From: Scilla litardierei
Lineage: Eukaryota; Streptophyta; Magnoliopsida; Asparagales; Asparagaceae
Assembly: GCA_030789695.1 (NCBI GenBank)
Contig: CM061141.1
Span: 276,031,871-276,095,870 of the forward strand
Length of the DNA: 64,000 nucleotides
Direction: 5' to 3'
The notes beneath the pieces are model-generated. The model was not told where the DNA came from and ran no database searches. It saw nothing but the letters and a program-made list of their open reading frames with translations. Of this stretch, positions 1 through 12,095 are shown in pieces; the first letter of the stretch is position 1, and every line of letters begins with the position of its first letter. The position numbers were made by a program, and so were the translations under genes.

Positions 1-1597
1 ATTAAGAACCAACATTAAATAAATTTTTAATCTTCATTCTTGCCTATTTTTATGGGAGAACCTCAACCAATGATAAGGCACTCTAATTCAAGATTCAACT
101 ATTTTTGATGATCTCGAATAAGTAGAAATCAACCAAGAACTTAAAAGCTTATCCAACCAAAACCCAACGTTCGATGATAATTTGATTTAAAAGCAAATTA
201 AATAGCAACATAGATGTTAAGCACAACCATGTCAAAACCCTAACATGTAGTTCAATGAAATTGAGAAATATAGATATTAAATCACAATACAGTTCATAAT
301 AGTGTTCAACCTAACCCTAGACAAGAAAATTACTCGCTAAACATGTTAAGAACAATCATGCAATTATTAAAGAACATCATCAAGTAAAAGAGAAAAGACA
401 AGAGATAACGTGTTTCAATTGATGAAGGAATTGGATACTTCAAAGTCTTCAGTCTTCAATCCACAAAAAGAAGTCACAAAAAATATCTCTAAAACAATAG
501 AAAGTTGCCGTAGGAGAAACGAAATAAAAACCTAGAAAACGAACTTCTGTTTTCCACTTTACAAATTGTAATTTATGCCCCCAAACAGTCTCAAACTGAT
601 TTGACTTTTGAAATAGTAAAAACATCCTATCTACTAAATCGATATGGTCGTGTCGTAACTGGCACAACCGTATCACTGTGTAGTGCAATATCTCTACCTG
701 ACTAGCATGACCATGCCAACTATTGTACCGAGTTGGCACGATCGTGTCACTGTACTATTGAATCTTTCCCAATCCTGTACGACCACGCCAACTTTTGTAC
801 TGAGTTGGCACAACCGTGCCACTATCCAGAAACACTCTACTGAAAATGCATGATTGTTTTACCATTTGGATTTTCTTTCCACGACCATGCCACCCCCTTT
901 TAGCTTCGATTCGTCATCTTTTACATCGCCTCGTCTCACCCTATCGCTCCTTAGCTCTAAATAGTTAGATTTGTACTTAAAATGCATAAACACACCGTGA
1001 GAATACAATATAACAAAACAACCAAAAATTCATAGAAAATCAACTCTAAAATCATGATTACCTGTAGCAAAACCACACTAAAAGTCCAACAAAATATGCA
1101 CTTAACAAAATCCATCATGCTAAACTGTTCCGTGTCCTCAAGGAAGACAAAGGGACACAAAAAACAAGGGAAAAAGTGACAAGTCCCTAGCAAGATAAGC
1201 GATAAATTCGGATTACCATACAAATACATGTCTAACTCCATCATTGTTCATGGCGTAAAAAACTTTTTCATTATGGTTTAAAATTCAATATAAACACTCA
1301 TAAAAGAGAACAAACCCATGAACAATACTTCAATTTGGCTAAAATCAAAAGGATAACAACTAATGCTTTGCATTTGTCAAGATTAAAACACAATATTGTA
1401 TCATAGTTTATCAATTCTCAAAAACTTGACCGCAATAACTCTCAGTTTATCACAACTAGTCGACGTTGAGAATGCGACTCATGATTATTCTCTTTTCTTG
1501 AATGAAACATAGAATGACTTGTATAGCGAGTTTGTAGTCAATTACTCCCAAATTGGATGATTTTAGGGCATTAGGCCAAAAAGGACATCTCGGACCT
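1..1597. other. Flanking repeat DNA into which element F inserted; no gene
   Basis: AT-rich sequence with only short ORFs lacking recognisable domains. On the minus strand, positions about 1130-1260 read like the 'gaggaca' stretch often seen before the polypurine tract of plant Tat/Athila gypsy elements, so this may be an old element 3' region; that is a weak inference. A small set of palindromic modules lies at 640-825 (separate entry). The last five bases, gacct at 1593-1597, would be the target duplication of F, but the matching copy lies beyond the window. Confidence 0.4.
640..825. repeat. Degenerate array of GTTGGCAC/GTGCCAAC palindromic modules
   Basis: Two clear units at about 706-750 and 777-823, and a partial one at 645-681. 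Each has arms of the form YRYGCCAACT and AGTTGGCACR around a loop of 9-10 nt, followed by a second inverted GGCAC/GTGCC-like pair. The arm-loop-arm plan resembles the ACTAGTCGGTC cassettes elsewhere in the window, but the sequence is unrelated. It may be the U3 region of another, unidentified LTR element. Confidence 0.55.
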
Positions 1598-3095
1598 TGT
1601 AATGACCCTAGTTCCCTATACCTAGGGTGTGTAAAGTAATATATTTGTGTGGTGTATTTGTACTAATATGTTGATGTATAGTGTTTGTGGTTACCTATTG
1701 TTGTGCTATGATCAAAGATAAGCATATACAGATGTCCTCTTGTATGCTTAAGTATATGGTGTGATGCATATTAGATAGAAGTTAGTGGGTATAAGTTGGT
1801 ATAGAAAGTGAGAATAGGTGTATAATCGGAAGTGTAGTGTATCTAGTAAGTGTGGGAGAGAGTATAGAGTAATAAGGGATGTGTGATGGGCAAGTGTGGA
1901 TGTAAGGAAGGGAGAGAACTAGTAGTCTTTGCACTTAAACGCTAGAGATTTCATTGATACCCAATCACTTTTCATTTCAACCGAAAATTGGACTAGTTTT
2001 GAAGAGTGATATAAGAAAGGGGTTTTATGCAAATTTCCTCTTATGGCATGACTTGTAAATAGATGGGGAAGGTGGAGAGCTAATATGAAGAGAGATAATG
2101 ATGAGTTGTCATATTGCATAATGGCATAGTGGTAAATAAGTGGAGGTTGATGGGTATTTGGGAAATAGGTGTATTTTGGTCATTTCCTTTAGCGTGAAGC
2201 TTCCACACACACCCACACACTTCTCTAACCTTTATCCCAACCTCCCTCTCTCTCCCCTACATCAGTTGTGCTGAAACCCCCAAGGAAAAATGAATGAAGA
2301 GAAGAGAGGAGAAAACGGAAAGAAAAAGAGAAGAGGAAAAGGGGAGGAAGGAGGATGATGATGATGGAAAGAGGAGGAAGCTAGGTCAAGGAGGAGGCTT
2401 GACCATGATGCTTGGAGGAGACATGGTAGGAGTATTCTAGGAGCTTGGTGAAGCTACATGGGGTGCATGGTAGAAGGTAGGAATCTAACTTCTACTATTA
2501 TGCAATGTTCATGCATGTAAAGTGTTCATCTTTGTTGCTTCTTAAATTCCTGCAGTCTGATAAAACTTCTGTCCTTCACATCTGCTGCTGTGGGTTGAAT
2601 TGAACTCTATAAAAATTATATTTGTGCGGCTCTTTAAATTCTACCCCATATTCATATATAATATGCCATATGTTTAGTTTAGTAATTAGAAGTAAAAATT
2701 ACATCTCTACAACTTGTCTGAATTTCATTCAGTCTCGACACAGTTTGGTAAAACAGGGATCAGTCCATACACACTCCATGAAAATTAGTGTTCTTAGTCT
2801 CATTGTAAAGATAACAACCTGCTCTACAAATTTCCCTGAGGTCATGTTTTCGAGATTCTAACTGCAACATGTCTTAAAATATCACTTATTACAGCCTTCC
2901 GAATTTGTCTGAAAAACAGATTCGACAGGTCTCACCAAACAATGCAACATAAATCGCACATGACTTAATATTTTCTGAAATTTGGTGGGTGTATGTAAAA
3001 CTATCATATATACAACTTTGTAGTTGTGAGTTTTCTGATATTAAAACTGCATTGCGTGATAACAGCCTCTGTCATGACTCTTCATGGTTTCCTGT

Positions 3096-3238
3096 CAGTC
3101 TGGATGAGCTATGACCCAGTCTGGATGACCTACGACTCAGTCTGATTGACCTACGACCCAGTCGGATTGACATACGACCCAGTCTGAATGACCTACGACC
3201 CAGTCTGGATGACATATGACCTAGTCTAGATGACACTA
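3096..3238. repeat. 21-bp tandem array in F 5' LTR, 7 copies
   Basis: Seven diverged copies of a unit close to GACCTACGACCCAGTCTGGAT. The matching array in the 3' LTR (59492-59717) has 11 copies. The open frame seen through it on the minus strand is only a by-product of a period divisible by three. Confidence 0.85.
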
Positions 3239-3276
3239 TGTTAGAATAGTCGTTGTATGCCATGTCATATGCTATG

Positions 3277-5560
3277 CTTTCCGACCGTTCGTATTTCCTG
3301 CGTGCACGTGCTTTATCGTGAACGTATTCTATTTGGCTATTTCTGAGCTCCGGCATGAGCGATGCGATATGCCGTTGCGATCGTTTGGGAGTGTAGAATT
3401 TTATAGTAATTTTTGGAAACGTCTTTTCACGGCTCGTTTTCTCGCAAAACGATTTTGAAAGATAGGGGCGTTTTAGTCATTTGACTCAAAACGCCGTTTC
3501 CAATTTTACGTAAATTCTTGGTAGGTGTTATGCACGATCAGACACCGTAGCCCCGTACTTCTCATCTCCACGATCGTCCCGGTATTTTCGATTTATTTTT
3601 CTGACGCCCGGATTGAGAGATATCGCCCGGAATAACCTCGGCCGTCGATTTTCCCCAATCAGATCCAAATTTCGAAATCGTTAGCCAAACCTGGCTAAAG
3701 CTCTTATCAAATCTGCTTTAAAAATTTCCTAAAATGCTTCTTCTATCCTCCCCTAGTTTTCCCCCTTTCTACACACTCTAACAATATATCTCCACTCTTT
3801 TAACATTAACCTAGTGCTATATAGTTTTTACCTATTATTATAATAACCTAACCCTAACCCTAACCCTACCTAGTATGCATGGCCTAGGGCTAAACAAGTT
3901 GCAGCCGCCACCAACAAATCAGCCCCTACCCGAGTCTTTTCCCCACGTCCGCAGCTAGCACTACCTCTCCCCATTATAAATATTGATATAACCTAGCCTT
4001 ACCCAAATAACATCACAGCTACAGTATATATATATATATATAACATCTCCTCTCTCTCATTTTTCTTTAATAAACCCTAAGCTGTGTTTCACCGCCGCCG
4101 TCCCCATCTCCCCACATCGCATGTGATCGCTTCTCCCCCTCTCTCTATTTTCCCTACAGGCCATCAAGCCCTGCTCTCCTACATCAGGTCCTAGTAGCCC
4201 TACGACGTCAGACTTTTAAAAAAACCCCCTACTTCCCTAAGTTGTTGGCCCTGTCGCGCAGGCTGAGAAACCCCCCTCTCATTCTGAAAACATAACCCGC
4301 GCCCCCACCTCCTTACAGCCGCCAAGCCCATGCCGCTCGCCCCAAGCACCGGCCCCTGCAGATCGCCGGAGCTCCTCCGCGTCGCTCCCCGTCGCCAGCA
4401 ACGTGCCTCGCCTCCGCCAGGCATGCTTCCGCCGCCGGCAAGACAGCCGACGGGCCATCGATTTCGCACGACACGTAGCAGCAGCGGCTGCTGTTGCTGT
4501 TTTCCGGTGACGCTCCGCCGTCTAACGACCACCGCGCGCCCCCGACCGCCTGCGAACACCCCTGCGCCATCCCGGTCGCCGGAGAGCCTTGCTCCGGTCT
4601 TCAGCGCCACAAGATCAATTCCAGCGGCTTTTCCTTCCGCTGCAGGGTGCACACGGATGACAAACAGTAGCACCGTCGGCGACCCAAGCCGCCGTTGACG
4701 TTCCCTAGGCCGTGACCCCCTCGCTGCTGCCCTCGGTCGCCCGAGACGACCCTCCCGGTGGGGTCTCCACGCAGCAACGGCAACAATAGCAGCCCGACAG
4801 CTACTGATGTGACTTCCGATGTCGCACGGCCGTCAGACGCCGTCGGCGGCTTCCCCAAGTCTTGCCGAACACCTCCCCGTCGCTGAGCACACCCCCCCGG
4901 CGTCCGTTCACTTTCCATCTACATTACACAGCGAAAAAGGAGCTAACAGGTTGGCTTGTTCTTTGAAATTGATAAGTTGAACTAGTTGGGGTTGTTGTTA
5001 TTATATTATGATATTATGGGGCATATTCAGTTTTACATAGTGCCAAGATATTAGCAATATTTGAGTGCTTCACGTTTGGGTAAATGAATATGTATATGAG
5101 GGCTTGTGATGGTATTTACCCATGTGTTACATTAGGATCTGTGAGTTTCTTAGGGTTAATTGTATTATTATATATGTGTACTGGTTATATTATTTAGATC
5201 ATATATATATGTTACATATTTAATTAGTGTTGCATAATATGTTAGTGTATCATGTTATATTTATATTGTTACTTATACAGTATTTTGTAACACATTAAGT
5301 CATACCATTTAGTAATATGTAAACAGTGTTTTCTTTGTAAGATAGTTTTATACTTATTTTTGACTGATATCGGGACCAATTGGCGCAGATAGTTTCCGCG
5401 ATACCACAGTCGAGCGTGGACGAGGCGGGCTAGAGGTCTTTTCAGTCACTTTTAAAATGGTGCCTCTACAGACGCTTATTGGGTCCGAGCTTCTCAGCTC
5501 TGGCCTAAGCGGGCCTTGTCACGCTTCGCCTCCGTCCATTTTGGGAAGCGGGGCGTGACA
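3277..5560 (+). mobile_element. LTR-like insertion block in F 5' LTR (probable truncated solo LTR)
   Basis: Absent from the F 3' LTR: there 'gctatg' (59753-59758) runs directly into 'tttgtgttcc', while here the same two sequences flank 3277-5560. The block ends GGGAAGCGGGGCGTGACA, the same 3' end as the C and D gypsy LTRs, and has a plausible LTR plan: AT-rich U3 with TATA-like runs, then a GC-rich leader (about 4080-4920) whose overlapping ORFs in several frames carry no known domain. The left edge is not TG and no target duplication is clear, so it may be 5'-truncated. The alternative is a deletion in the other LTR. Confidence 0.55.
3845..3870. repeat. Short CCCTAA telomere-like run
   Basis: About three tandem CCCTAA units inside the inserted LTR-like block. 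Too short to be a telomere relic with confidence; such telo-box runs are common in plant promoters. Confidence 0.4.
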
Positions 5561-6945
5561 TTTGTGTTCCTTTAAACCATTCATGGATTCTAAACCATGC
5601 ATGGATTCTACATCATGATCATGTTATTTACTTATGCATTTGATATTTGAGACACTACTCGTGTTGTAAGCTTGTTATTTTTCTATGTAAATTTTCATAT
5701 AAAATTGGAAATGGAAAGAAAGTGAATGGAAATGATGAATGAATTTAATGAGATGTGTTTCGTTATTAATCTTAATTCCTCTCTTAAAGCTTAACGATGT
5801 TGTTGGTTATGATATATGGAAAAGGGAATGCACAAGGAGATGGATGTCCTAAGAATGTTGTGAAATGTGGAAAGAAGGTGAATGGAAAGAAAGTGATATG
5901 GTCATGACGACATAATATTTCTTTCACATTGATGCATGTATGTTTTATAAGTAAATGAATGACTAAGTCCTCTTAAAGGAGGGTGACACAGGGATTGGGG
6001 GACACTAAGTTGTGTGGAAAACATGAGAGGCTGGACAGTTGTGGTGATTGGTGGCCCTCCTGTTCTTGCCCGAGTGGCGGGGAGTGGCAGAAATGAGGTG
6101 AATTGATGAAGCATGGAAGGGGAAATAAGGGGAAAGCATGGCTCCTTTAGTAAGAGCGTGTCTCGGGGAGTTTGCATGTTCCACCCCAACTGGGGGGAGG
6201 TCCAGTCCCAAGATGGTCTACCCACTATTTTGGGTCCAACTCACTACTTGATAACTCTCATTACTTTTGTATTACTTGGTTAATTCCAGTTATGTAGTTT
6301 GGTGCTTGTGTCATTTTAATTATGAAGTGACTCTCTTTTGGCTTGTAGTGTTATTTTGTTTACTTATGGTAGCTCTCCTACTTGATGTTTATGTTGTGCA
6401 CTTTTATTTATGCCATGCCAAGTTCTTTTAATATATTTCCTTGTAGCACTTGCACTTCATTATGACATACATCGATATGTAAAGTATTTGCATTTAGAGA
6501 ATGTCATACTAGTTGGAATTGGGATTTCCTACTGGGTAATGCGTTGACGTACCCCACCGTTGACTTTTTAGGTATTCAGGTGTTTGTGTTGGTGAAGAGC
6601 TGGGCTTGTGGAGTGTAAGATTGGGTGGTGAGAGGAGAGGTGAGGGATATTGTACTCTTGGGTTATTTTCGGGAATGAGCTGTTTCATTGTACAGATGTA
6701 TAAGTTGATGTATAAGATTTGATTTATGGTAACAGTGTTTATTTGGTTCATTAGTGTTGTTTGGTGTTCTTTGCTTCCTTTCTGTGGGATGTTGGTTATT
6801 TCTTGAGAATGCTACAGCTACTATCCCAGCAGTGCACAGTGGACCTGCTTGAGTTTTTCTGTATTTACCTTCGTTACACTCGCTGATCTGGAATCATCTG
6901 GTACGGACTCGTACTTCCCGGGTATCCTGTGGAGCGAGGCATTAC

Positions 6946-8212
6946 TGTTGGTGGCCCATGCAGGTCACCGCACTTCGGCTGTGTAAAGGTAGTGCATGTA
7001 GGGTTTCAGGGGTAGTTTACTCTTAAGGAGGGTAGGAGTTCTGTCTTAAGATAGAATCCTGATATCAGAAGATTGAGGTATAAAGCCCGGAGGGTAGACA
7101 CTAGAGTGTTGATTGAGTAAGATTGTGTGTACATATCTATGTGTGTATGCATGTGTATTTATGCATCTAGAGCTATATTTGATTGTCTTTGAAGTATATG
7201 TATTAATACATGGTTGACTTATAGGTAGTACGTTAAGTTGAGTTATATACTTGACTGAGATGCAGGTAGTGTATAGATGTACTGTGTTGTGGCTATATAT
7301 TGTATGTGATATGCACATGTAGAGTGTGCAGATGCATGTGTGGATCTTTGAGTTCCACCCATGTATGTGTGGATATGTTTTAAGAATATTAGTGCTATGT
7401 GTTGATATATGTGATGAGTATATGATACATGTATGGTTGTAAGCTGATACGCTTACACCTGAATATTGATGAATATAGTTTTCTATGGTTAAATATGTGT
7501 ATTGATACTCATATGATAGACCTTGTGTGATGACACATCTGTGCATGTTGGATGGATACTAGGAGACATACCTGATTGTATATCAGAGTATAGTGGTGCA
7601 TATGTATATGTGTTATTATATGGTACTATATGAGCAGTATGTATCATAGAACTATATAGTTGATTGAGCTCTAGGTGACGTATAGATATGGTATGACGTC
7701 TGTATTTGTAGTATGTGGTATACATGTACATGCTGATTGTGTGCATTCATGCGCGGATCTTTGTGTCCCACTCAAGTATAAGTGGACATGCCCTAGGTGT
7801 ATTAGAGTTGTGTGGTTGATATATATGTGTATATCTGGAAGATGTATATGGTTGCATGTCTAGTTGTAAGCGGATACACCTACACGAGTATTTGTATGGA
7901 TGTACCATTATCTGGATAGCTGTATGCGTTGTTGTTGAGGTATAAGACTTTCTGTGATGACATGTGTGTGTCTGCTTGGATATATGCTAGGAGACATACA
8001 TAGTTGTATTGGCTACACCTATATAATGAGGTGCATGTGTATGTATGTACTAAACCATAAATGTATGTACTATGAAATGGTATAAGTGTTGATATATGAA
8101 TGTGTTGTATATATAAGTTTGGGGTAGCTTGACCCTGTATATCTATATCCACCCTTAGTTATGCCATGGGTTGGAAAGTCCAAGGACGGACTTTATTTTA
8201 AGGTGGTTAGGA
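6946..8212 (+). other. Element F interior, non-coding, with a primer-site-like 20-mer and diverged repeats
   Basis: Starts with GTTGGTGGCCCATGCAGGTC (6947-6966), repeated at the same place after the D LTR (45345-45364) and with one or two changes after the C LTR (13506-13525). A diverged tandem duplication of about 420 bp spans roughly 7260-7990; both copies contain 'ggatctttg...ccca', 'gttgtaagc.gatac' and 'ctaggagacatac'. The strand is strongly T/G-rich. The end (8176-8212, 'aaggacggacttta') matches the pol end and polypurine zone of C and D. No coding capacity is seen. Confidence 0.7.
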
Positions 8213-9118
8213 TGTAATGACCCTAGTTTCCTTATACCTAGGATGTGTATAGTAATATATTTGTGTGGTGTATTTGTACTAGTATATTGATGTATAGTGT
8301 GTGGTGGTTGCCTATTGTTGTGCTGTGATCAAAGATAAGTCTATACAGATGTCCTCTTGTATGCTTGAGTATATGGTGTGATGCATATTAGAGAGAAGTT
8401 AGTGGGTATAAGTTGGTAAAGAAAGTGAGATTGGGTGTATAATAAGAAGTGTAGTGTATTTAGTAAGTGAGAGAGAGTGTGTAGAGTAATAAGGGATGTG
8501 TGACGGGCAAGTGTGGATGTAAGGAAGGGAGAGGAGCAGTGGTCTTTACACTTAAACCCAAGAGATTGCATTGATACCCAATCACTTTTCATTTCTATCC
8601 AAACTTGGACTAGTTTCCCAGAGTGATATAAGAACGGGGTTTTATGCAAATTTTCTCTTAAGGCATGACTTGTAAATAGATGGGGAATGTGGAGGGCCAA
8701 TATTAAGAGAGATAATGATGAGTTGTCATATTGCATAATGGCATAGTGGTAAATAAGTGGAGGTTGATGTGCATTTAGGAAAAGGGGGTATTTTGGTCTT
8801 TTCCTTTAGCATGAAGCTTCCACACACACCCACACACTTCTTTAACCCTTATCCCAACCTCCCTCTCTCTCCCCTACATCAGTTGGGTTGAAATCCCTAA
8901 GGAAAAATGAATGAAGAGAAGAGAGAAGAGAAAAAGGAAAGGAAAAGAGAAGAGGAAAGGGGGAGGAAGGAGGAGGATGATGATGGAAAGAGGAGGAAGC
9001 TATTTCAAGGAGGAGGCTTGGCCATGATGCTTGGAGGAGACATGGGAGGAGTATTCTAGGAGCTTGGTGAAGCTTCATGGGGTGCATGGTAGAAGGTAGG
9101 AATCCAACTTCTATTATT
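8213..9118 (+). repeat. Element F 3' LTR, first part
   Basis: Aligns with 1598-2510 of the 5' LTR, including the purine-rich run. It is cut at 9118 by element A and resumes at 58903. The bases next to A are ttatt (9114-9118) and ctatt (58898-58902), a target duplication with one mismatch. Confidence 0.85.
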
Positions 9119-10675
9119 TGTAGTGACCCTGTGCTATGAGGAACAAACACTAGGGGGTGAATAGTGTTTTATAGAATTATAAGGAATTTATGCCAAATAA
9201 AACCCTAATTAACCAACAAACGTGGAATACAATAAGTGAACAACAATACAAGGAATAATGCAATGCAAACAAGCAATCTACCCTGGTTCGGTGTCACCCA
9301 AGTCTCCCCGACTTGTTACCGGTGCCCTAATCTAGCAACACCCGGATCCTATCCGGATACTCTAGCAAACCGCTAGAGATTTCCTTTAGCCCACTTGCGG
9401 AAACCCCACAAGTGTAATCAACCTACAATCGATGTCCGTGTATCCCACAACCCGGGAACACGCAAAAACTTTAGTCCCATAACTTGGGACTAAGCACACT
9501 CTCACAAACCGAGAGTAAAACGAAATCTTGACTCCCACAACTTGGGATCAAGCCAAATCTCTCACCAACCATGAGTATACAACAGATATGAAGTATAAAG
9601 AATGAAATATAAAACTTCTTACCACAAAATCCTATGCCTTGAGAAATACTTACCAATTTGGGGCAAGAATGGATTTTGAGGAAGATGAGATCACCAAACC
9701 CTAGCTCCACCAAGATGAGTAGCAATAGATGACTAGGGTGAAGTTGGTGACTTTGATTCAAGCTCTTAGCTTGAGAAGCTCACAAGAAATGAGAATCTCT
9801 CTTGAGGAATTAGTGCTCAAAGAGTAAGGGAGGGATTCTTGTGAGATGAGAGAGCTTAGAAATGGAGTTGAATGGCTCTTCTCTTGGATGTGAAAATGTC
9901 TCTAAAATCATCCCTTAGATTACTGGTTTGAAACACTCAAACTTATATAGAGAAGAGACAAAATGGTCACAAAAATCGTGGCATTAAATGCCCCAACGGC
10001 TCTATTTCTGAAGCAGTTAATCGGTCTAAGAAGGAACACTGACCAATTTGTTTTTCAACTAGTCAGTCGGTGAACCTTCTTGGACCGACTAGAAGGAAGA
10101 CAACGAAGATAGTGAATTGCTGAAGAATAAGAACTAGTCGGTCTAAGAAGAAACATCAACCGACTAGTTTGACAACTAGTCGGTCGGTGAACCTTCTTGG
10201 ACCGACTAAGAAGTTGACAGCAAAGAAGTCGAATTTCACTAGGAGAACTAGTCGGTCTGAGAAGGATTCCCAACCGACTAGTTGGACAACTAGTCGGTCA
10301 GTGAGCCTTCTTGGACCTACTAAGAAGTCAACTAATAGTCTTGAAATGATTAGGATAACTAGTCGGTCTGAGAAGGATTTCCAACCGACTAGATCGTCAT
10401 CTAGTCGGTCGGTGAACCTTCTTGGACCGACTAATTGACCAACAGTGAATGGGCTGGATTTAACTAGGATGTCTAGTCAGTTCAAGAGGAATTTCCAACC
10501 GACTAGATCGTCATCTAGTCAGTTGGTTCTTCTACTTGAACCAACTAAGATGCATACGAAGCCGAGAAAAGAAGCGATAAGCTTCGGGAAACATTTGATG
10601 GCTTCTAAGGCAATCCTAGAGATACGATATGATAGATATGAAGATATCTAGGCAAGTACTACTCAAAGCTTAACA
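9119..10675 (-). repeat. Element A 3' LTR, first part
   Basis: Near-identical to 56794-58360. On the minus strand it holds the palindromic U3 array (10017-10548), then a TATA box (ctatataag, about 9942-9950) and the leader. A strong splice donor consensus (gtaagtattt on the minus strand, near 9650) lies at the same place as in B and E. Split at 10675 by element B. Confidence 0.85.
10017..10548. promoter_or_regulatory. Palindromic U3 array, element A 3' LTR (5 cassettes)
   Basis: Five 76-bp cassettes of four half-sites each (TTAGTCGGTC/GACCGACTAG family) with 14-8-14 nt spacing and a period of about 112 bp. The outer cassettes are the most degenerate. It ends some 70 bp upstream of the TATA box on the minus strand. 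Half-sites carry the ACCGAC core. ORFs through this block are by-products of the repeats. Confidence 0.9.
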
Positions 10676-11089
10676 TGTTGAGTATTGATTCCCCGGATTT
10701 GGTTTTGATGATGAGCAAACATAAATATCGTGAACTAACTCTTTGTGAGCGCAATTATGGAGATCGTCGCCAAAACTCCACGTATATCAAAAGCGACGTC
10801 TCAAGACTCTCAATACACATGATCGTGAGCCTGAAGCTTCGTTGAAGCTCAAGGACCATTATTGAAGTCAAAAGTGAAGACTGAAGCTTTGAAGACGGTT
10901 CGTCATGTTTTACTTAATGTCTTCTAGCTTCATAAAATAGAATGTTAAGCCTTGAGTAGGACTTACATTATAATCTTCTTATCGCTCATATCTTAGAGCT
11001 AGGATTATCTTAGAATCCATTAGAAACTTTCCCGAAGCCTATCGCTTCTTCCCTCTGCTTCTAGTGCATCTTAGTTGGTTCAAGTAGAA
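10676..11089 (+). repeat. Element B 5' LTR, first part
   Basis: Matches 26985-27398. Ends inside the first 14-nt loop of the first palindromic cassette, where element C inserted; tagaa (11085-11089) is duplicated at 20005-20009. Confidence 0.92.
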
Positions 11090-11358
11090 TGTAACGACTG
11101 GTTTTCATGTAATTGGATTATCTATATTAAAATATATGCTTGGTGGATTTTCTCCTTGGATGGTGGTTTTCGTCGCCATAGCTTTCACTTTCGATCGTTT
11201 CATTGTGATTTTCTAGCTTCTTCCTTCGATATTCGATTTCGGAGTAAGTCATTCGTGACGAGCTCCAAATCGCTCATATCTTAGAGTATAAATCGATCCT
11301 AGAAGCCATAGAAATCTTCCCGAAGCTTCGCGCTTCGAATCGACACTTTTCGTGCACG

Positions 11359-11776
11359 TTAGTTGGTTCAAGAAGGAGAACCAACCGACTAGATTTCAAT
11401 CTAGTCGGTCGGCAATCCTTAATGGACCGACTAGTGGGCTTTGATTATAATTCAGGAGTTACTGTATCTGTTTAGTCGGTCTAAGTTCATCTTTCGACCG
11501 ACTAGTTGTCAAACTAGTCGGTTAAGTTTTGTACTCAGACCGACTAATTCCTAGTTCTTCTGTACAGCCGAGTTACTGTTCATTCTTAGTCGGTCTAAGA
11601 ACGTTCATCGACCGACTAGATGCCAAACTAGTTGGTCAGCTGTTGTTCATTGACCGACTAAATCCAAATCCTATTTTCGTTCAGAAGTTACTGTTTACAC
11701 TTAGTCGGTCTGCGTTGGTCGACCGACCGACTAGTTGTCAAACTAGTCGGTCAGTGGTTGCTCTTTGACCGACTAG
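11359..11776. promoter_or_regulatory. Palindromic U3 array, element C 5' LTR (4 cassettes)
   Basis: Four 76-bp cassettes with 10-14-8-14 spacing and a 115-bp period; intervening spacers contain 'gagttactgt'. The array ends 43 bp before the TATA box. The first cassette starts TTAGTTGGTTC, the same variant as in copia B at 27381. About 100 bp of upstream flank ('cgctcatatctta', 'cccgaagc', 'gtgca.gttagttgg') also matches copia LTRs. Confidence 0.92.
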
Positions 11777-12095
11777 TCTGTGTTAAAACCCTAATTTCTG
11801 GGCAGCCCCCAGCCCATCCTATTTATACCCCTCCCAAACGTTTTCTTCTTCCTCCACTCGACCCAAAACCCTAGTTTCTCCCCCATTGAGCCCCCATCTT
11901 TCTCCAAGCCTTATTCCTTCATTCCAAGCCCAAGATCCATCATCTAAACCCTCCATCAACTAATTCTACCTCTCATCTTCCCCAAATCTCCATCAAATCC
12001 CCAAAAACCCCCAAAAACCCTAGTTCTCCAAACTTCTCCATCCTTTCCAGATCTGATCCATAGGTTCTCCGGAGTGTTTCTTCCGCCTCCTCACG

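Larger units (their letters stand above)
1598..6945 (+). repeat. Element F 5' LTR, including a 2.3-kb inserted block
   Basis: Begins TGTAATGACC and ends just before a conserved 20-mer at 6947. Without the inserted block (3277-5560) it is about 3.0 kb, matching the 3' LTR pieces 8213-9118 plus 58903-60933. It holds a roughly 110-nt purine-rich run (about 2286-2400) and a 21-bp tandem array (3096-3238). The small ORFs in it show no domain. The exact right end is uncertain because no clean CA end is seen. Confidence 0.75.

Noticed and set aside
3845..3870. Interstitial telomere or Asparagales-type telomere evidence
   Set aside because: Only about three CCCTAA units in a promoter-like setting; not enough to infer telomere type or lineage.
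4200..4918. Overlapping ORFs of 85-157 codons in the GC-rich zone
   Set aside because: Open on both strands in several frames owing to high GC; low-complexity products; position fits the leader of an LTR-like block.
7046..8152. Minus-strand ORFs in F's interior with Tyr/His/Ile-rich peptides
   Set aside because: They follow from the T/G-rich strand and diverged tandem repeats; no conserved domain.
10169..10438. ORFs through the palindromic arrays (for example 10169-10438, 18033-18272, 27576-27890, 57846-58115) encoding similar Ser/Arg-rich peptides
   Set aside because: They appear on both strands because the cassette lacks stops; frames vary between copies and none has a start context or domain.
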